The position numbers and the translations under genes were made by a program. The notes beneath the pieces are model-generated. The model ran no database searches. It saw only the letters and a program-made list of their open reading frames with translations, and was not told the origin of the DNA. DNA of 8,538 bases from Hyphomicrobiaceae bacterium UBA4118 (GTDB taxonomy: Bacteria; Pseudomonadota; Alphaproteobacteria; Rhizobiales; Methyloligellaceae): NCBI GenBank assembly GCA_002383105.1, contig DFXC01000126.1:2138-10675 (forward strand), written 5' to 3'. Shown piece after piece: positions 5,786-8,538 of the stretch. Each line of letters begins with the position of its first letter. Positions within the stretch are counted from its first letter, which is position 1.

Positions 5786-6170
5786 AGCCAGATGGCACGG
5801 CCCCGCATCTCGTCGGCCGTGCGGCTAAACGCTGAGGCGAGCACGCCGACCAGCGCCTGGATGGCGCCGTAGCTCACGACGAGGACTGCCGCGGCCTCGA
5901 TGGCGAGGCGACAAACCCCGCGATCTCCTTGAAGAGGTTCTCGAGTTCTATGGCTGGTTCCCCCCACTCAGATTGGCGCGAACCCTCCTTCCGGCGCAGC
6001 CCCTCGTCGGGGCGGATCTTGCGATCCCGGCTCAATGTCCTCATATCCCGCGGTAACGTCTCAGTGAGCGGCGGAACGATGGACAGCTTCGTCCGTTCTC
6101 GCCGTCAGTCATCTCATTCAAGGGCCGGCGCAAGCCGAGGTCAGGCGCGCGCGGCCCTGGAGGATCTGGA

Positions 6171-6653
6171 ATGCGATCAACGCAGATTGTTGCCATTACG
6201 GCCATCGCCTTGGTTGGGCTTCTTACGAGCCTTGCGCCGGCGTCGGCCGTCAATCCCGGTTCGGCAGCGGCGCCCTTAGGCCGGGCCGCACCGACAGACG
6301 TCGTCAAGGCGGATTGGTATTGCGGGCCGGGCTGGTATCTCGACTATTGGGGCCAGTGCCGACCCTACGGCTATGGGTATGGCTGGTACGGGTATGGCTT
6401 CCCTTATTACCGCCACCATCACTACAACTACAGGCACTACAACTACAACTATTATGGCCGGAACTTCTACAACTTCCACGGCGGCAGGGGCCACGGCCAT
6501 GGCCATGGCGGCAACAACTTCAACTTCCACGTAGGGCATGGCGGTCACGGCGATCATGGCGGCCGCGGGCATGGCGGTCATGGAGGTCACGGCGGGCATG
6601 GCGGACACGGAGGTCACGGCGGCCACGGCGGCCATGGTGGTCACGGCCACTAG
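6171..6653 (+). CDS. secreted Gly/His/Tyr-rich protein
   Basis: A 160-residue exported low-complexity protein. A signal peptide (residues 1-26: charged start, hydrophobic core, cut after APASA) precedes a short spacer. Next is a DWYCGPGWYLDYWGQCRP segment with two cysteines (Cys51, Cys63) that may form a disulphide; it resembles the CGPGW-type motif of many small secreted proteins in Rhizobiales. Then come a Tyr/Gly-rich stretch (66-100), and a His/Gly tail ending in an uninterrupted HGG run (134-160). Dense histidines suggest binding of divalent metals such as zinc, nickel or copper in the periplasm or outside the cell; this is inference. The start is well supported: GGAGGA at 6159-6164 is 6 nt before the ATG. 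The roughly 200 bp upstream (5968-6170) show no gene and no obvious promoter. It converges on the acyl-CoA synthetase. Confidence 0.8.
   Translation: MRSTQIVAITAIALVGLLTSLAPASAVNPGSAAAPLGRAAPTDVVKADWYCGPGWYLDYWGQCRPYGYGYGWYGYGFPYYRHHHYNYRHYNYNYYGRNFYNFHGGRGHGHGHGGNNFNFHVGHGGHGDHGGRGHGGHGGHGGHGGHGGHGGHGGHGGHGH
6534..6650 (+). repeat. tandem 9-nt repeat encoding (GGH)n
   Basis: Imperfect tandem copies of a 9-nt unit of the form GGC GGT/C CAC/T, uninterrupted as HGG from the codon at 6570 to the end of the gene. Copies differ mainly at third codon positions (GGC/GGT/GGA, CAC/CAT), so the repeat is conserved at protein level more than at DNA level. Such tracts can change copy number by slippage in 3-residue steps without loss of frame. 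Confidence 0.8.
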
Positions 6654-6667
6654 ACTCAACCCGGTCA

Positions 6668-6719
6668 GCGTGCGGTCGGCAAGGGCTCGACGCTCAAGCG
6701 TCCGCCACGCTCCGCACGT
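6668..6719. terminator. possible bidirectional hairpin between convergent genes
   Basis: CGTGCGG (6669-6675) pairs with CCGCACG (6712-6718), enclosing a smaller hairpin GACGC (6689-6693) with GCGTC (6698-6702) around TCAA. It sits in the 101-bp gap between two converging genes, where a shared terminator would be expected. The long loop and the lack of a T-run make it weak. Confidence 0.25.
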
Positions 6720-6754
6720 TCTGGCGCGGTGCCCGCCCATGAACGCGCTCGCGC

Positions 6755-8380
6755 TCACGCCTCCTTGGCCAGCTCGCGCAGCTTGAATTTCTGGATCTTA
6801 CCGGTCGAGGTCTTGGGCAGCTCGACGAACACCACATGGCGCGGGCATTTGTAGCGGGCTAGCTTCTCGCGGCACCAGGCGATGATCTCCTCTCCCGTCG
6901 CGTGAGCGCCCGGCCTCAACTCGACGAAGGCGCAAGGGGTCTCGCCCCATTTCGCGTCAGCCTTGGCGACGACGGCCGCGGCCTGCACGGCGGGGTGCTT
7001 GTACAGCACGTCCTCGACCTCGATCGATGAGATGTTCTCGCCGCCCGAGATGATGATGTCCTTGGAGCGGTCTTTCAGCTGGATGTAGCCGTCGGGGTGC
7101 AACACGCCGAGATCGCCGGAATGGAACCAGCCGCCGGCGAAAGCCTCATCGGTGGCGTGCGGGTTCTTGAGATAGCCCTTCATCACGATATTGCCGCGGA
7201 ACATGACCTCGCCGAGCGTCTCGCCGTCGGCCGCGACGCGTTCCATGGTCTCCGGGTGCATCACCGTCAGATCTTCGAGCGCGTGATAGCGCACGCCCTG
7301 ACGGATGCGCTTGGCGAGCCGCTCCTCGGCGGGAAGCTCGTCCCAGGCGGCCTTCCATTCGTTCAACGTGGCGGGTCCATAGGTCTCGGTCAGTCCGTAG
7401 AGATGGGTCAGCTCGAAGCCGGCCTCGTCCATCTTGGCAAGCACCGCGGCGGGCGGCGGGGCGGCAGCATGGTTGAAGGCGACGCGCTGGGCGAAGGGCT
7501 GCCGCTCCTCGTCGGTCGCGTTGAGCAGGCAGGACATGACGAAGGGCGCGCCGGAGAGATGCGTCACCTTGTGATTGGCGATGGCGTCGTACATTTGCTT
7601 GGCGCGCACCGAGCGCAAGCACACATGGGTGCCCGACACGAGGCTGATCGACCAGGGAAAGCACCAGCCGTTGCAGTGGAACATGGGCAGCGTCCACAGA
7701 TAGACCGGATGCTGGCCCATCCCGGTGGCGATGGTGTTGGCGTAGCACATGAGCGCTGCGCCGCGGTGGTGATAGACGACGCCCTTGGGGTTGCCGGTGG
7801 TACCGCTCGTATAGTTGAGCGAGATCGCGTTCCATTCGTTGGACGGCATTTCCCATGCGAAGTCGGGGTCGCCGTCGGCGATGAAGTCCTCATAGTCGAG
7901 ATTGCCGAGCCGCTTGCCTTCGACCCCGCATTGCAGGTCGCGATAATCGATCAGCAGCGGCTTCACGGCGGTCTTGCTGAGCGCCTGCTTGAGCACGGGC
8001 CCGAACTCGGTGTCGGCGATCAAGACCTTGGCGTCGGCGTGATCGAGCATGAAGGCGATGGCCGGTGCGTCGAGGCGGGTATTGATAGAGTGGAGCACGG
8101 CGCCCGCCATGGGCACGCCGTAATGGGCCTCGAGCATGGCGGGAGAGTTGGCGAGCATCACCGAGACGGTGTCGCCCTCGGCGAACCCGCGGGAGGCAAG
8201 CGCCGAGCCGAGCTTGCGGGCGCGGGCGTAGAAGTCCGCGTAGGAGATGTGCTCCTTGCCGTGGATGATGGCGGTATGGGCGGGATGGACGGAAGCCGCG
8301 CGCTCTAAGAAGACGAGCGGGGTCAGCGGCTGGTAATTGGCCGGGGTCTTGTCGAGGCCGGTGTCGTAAGGGTTGGCCAT
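6755..8380 (-). CDS. acyl-CoA synthetase (AMP-forming), fatty-acid/DmdB-like
   Basis: A complete 541-residue cytosolic ligase of the adenylate-forming (ANL) family: it activates a carboxylic acid with ATP to an acyl-adenylate and transfers it to coenzyme A. Motifs in order: phosphate loop TSGTTGNPKG (191-200), YGLTETYGPA (328-337), SGDLG (421-425), KDRSKDIIISGGENISSIEV (436-455, hinge and A8 region), and KTSTGKIQK with the catalytic Lys528. Length, the NPYDTGLDKTPANYQPLTPL start and the LPMFHCNGW segment fit the medium/long-chain acyl-CoA synthetases that include methylmercaptopropionate-CoA ligase (DmdB) and AlkK-like enzymes. The exact acid cannot be read from sequence. No frameshift is seen. 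The ATG at 8380 is preceded by a modest AACGAGAC purine run. No pathway neighbour is in the window, so it may stand alone. Confidence 0.93.
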   Translation of the reverse strand: MANPYDTGLDKTPANYQPLTPLVFLERAASVHPAHTAIIHGKEHISYADFYARARKLGSALASRGFAEGDTVSVMLANSPAMLEAHYGVPMAGAVLHSINTRLDAPAIAFMLDHADAKVLIADTEFGPVLKQALSKTAVKPLLIDYRDLQCGVEGKRLGNLDYEDFIADGDPDFAWEMPSNEWNAISLNYTSGTTGNPKGVVYHHRGAALMCYANTIATGMGQHPVYLWTLPMFHCNGWCFPWSISLVSGTHVCLRSVRAKQMYDAIANHKVTHLSGAPFVMSCLLNATDEERQPFAQRVAFNHAAAPPPAAVLAKMDEAGFELTHLYGLTETYGPATLNEWKAAWDELPAEERLAKRIRQGVRYHALEDLTVMHPETMERVAADGETLGEVMFRGNIVMKGYLKNPHATDEAFAGGWFHSGDLGVLHPDGYIQLKDRSKDIIISGGENISSIEVEDVLYKHPAVQAAAVVAKADAKWGETPCAFVELRPGAHATGEEIIAWCREKLARYKCPRHVVFVELPKTSTGKIQKFKLRELAKEA

Positions 8381-8479
8381 GGCTTGGCCGTCTCGTTGGG
8401 CGCGTTTCCTCTTGGCACCCTAGCGAAGGCATGAGCCCGTCCGCAAGGAGCCAGACACCAGTCGCCAGAAACCGGAAGC

Positions 8480-8501
8480 CCGGTTCAAGCGCGGGAACCG
8501 G
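8480..8501. promoter_or_regulatory. inverted repeat upstream of acyl-CoA synthetase
   Basis: CCGGTTC (8480-8486) and GAACCGG (8495-8501) form a perfect 7-bp dyad with an 8-nt spacer; a further AACCGG occurs at 8470-8475. It lies about 100-120 bp upstream of the ligase start on the minus strand, where a regulator (for example a TetR-type repressor of fatty-acid genes) could bind. It could equally be a terminator of a gene beyond the window. No coding frame is evident in 8381-8538. Confidence 0.3.
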
Positions 8502-8538
8502 CACGTCTGATTTCTGGATTGTCGGCTTTCGGCCCCCC

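Larger units (their letters stand above)
4960..5951 (-). pseudogene. DUF1622 membrane protein gene, split by insertion
   Basis: Two halves of a DUF1622-like small membrane protein lie on either side of the 613-bp element. The N-terminal half (5778-5951) encodes AIEAAAVLVVSYGAIQALVG, an ASAFSRTADEMRGRAIWLQF segment, and stops at the element. The C-terminal half (4960-5164) encodes ATWILLALEFALAADLVRTA, APTWDDISKLAVIATIRTM, LNYFLAKDIADF and a TAA at 4960-4962. Joining them over one copy of the flanking repeat restores WLQFATWILL in frame. The 5' end is also damaged. The family-like start LENLFKEIAGFV is in one frame and AIEAAAVL in another, consistent with one lost base near 5905-5912. The codon after a GGGGGGAA ribosome site is ATA (5949-5951) instead of ATG. 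A GTG at 5967 in the downstream frame would avoid the frameshift but gives an unconvincing N-terminus. Function of the family is unknown. Confidence 0.8.

Noticed and set aside
6276..6758. 160-residue minus-strand frame rich in Val/Ala/Met
   Set aside because: Antisense of the GGH repeat; it has the same low-complexity origin and overlaps a gene with a good ribosome site and signal peptide.
7097..8308. 403-residue plus-strand reading frame
   Set aside because: It is antisense to the acyl-CoA synthetase, whose full set of family motifs lies on the minus strand; the plus-strand translation shows no family features.
8417..8446. Promoter for the acyl-CoA synthetase (TTGCGG, 18 nt, TAGGGT on the minus strand)
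   Set aside because: Only three of six bases match consensus in each box; too weak to annotate in GC-rich DNA.

Overview
The window is GC-rich DNA from a bacterium, most likely an alphaproteobacterium of the order Hyphomicrobiales (Rhizobiales). The support is indirect: strong G/C preference at third codon positions, and a set of small proteins that I recognise from that order (SpoIIAA-like STAS, DUF4337, DUF1622, an SH3-domain envelope protein, a Gly/His/Tyr-rich secreted protein). No rRNA, tRNA or CRISPR array is visible.

Layout. 1-362: 3' part of an exported c-type cytochrome (+). 364-730: a STAS/SpoIIAA-like gene (-) broken by two single-base losses. 877-1482: a DUF4337-type membrane protein (+) with no proper start codon. 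1615-2442: a membrane-anchored SH3-domain protein (+). 2464-2811 and 2802-4721: a TfoX-N protein and a 639-residue cobalamin-type radical SAM enzyme (both -), tightly packed as an apparent operon. 4960-5951: a DUF1622 membrane protein gene (-), split by a 613-bp mobile element at 5165-5777. 6171-6653: a secreted Gly/His-rich protein (+). 6755-8380: a complete acyl-CoA synthetase (-), convergent with it.

The most interesting object is the 613-bp element. It has perfect 24-bp terminal inverted repeats and a flanking direct repeat of at least 8 bp. Removing it with one copy of the repeat rejoins the DUF1622 frame exactly. It encodes no transposase. Instead it carries two small genes that overlap by ATGA, the second ending in a basic KGGKARA...IARKAA...RW segment. 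It looks like a non-autonomous transposon with its own two-gene cargo.

A second pattern runs through the window. Several genes show apparent single-base losses (STAS twice, the radical SAM tail, DUF1622, probably the DUF4337 start), and two genes have a well-spaced Shine-Dalgarno followed by ATC or ATA where ATG is expected. This is either real gene decay or uncorrected sequence error, and the raw reads must decide. The two longest genes are otherwise intact. The genes do not form one pathway; the only likely functional couplings are radical SAM-TfoX and the two cargo genes of the element.
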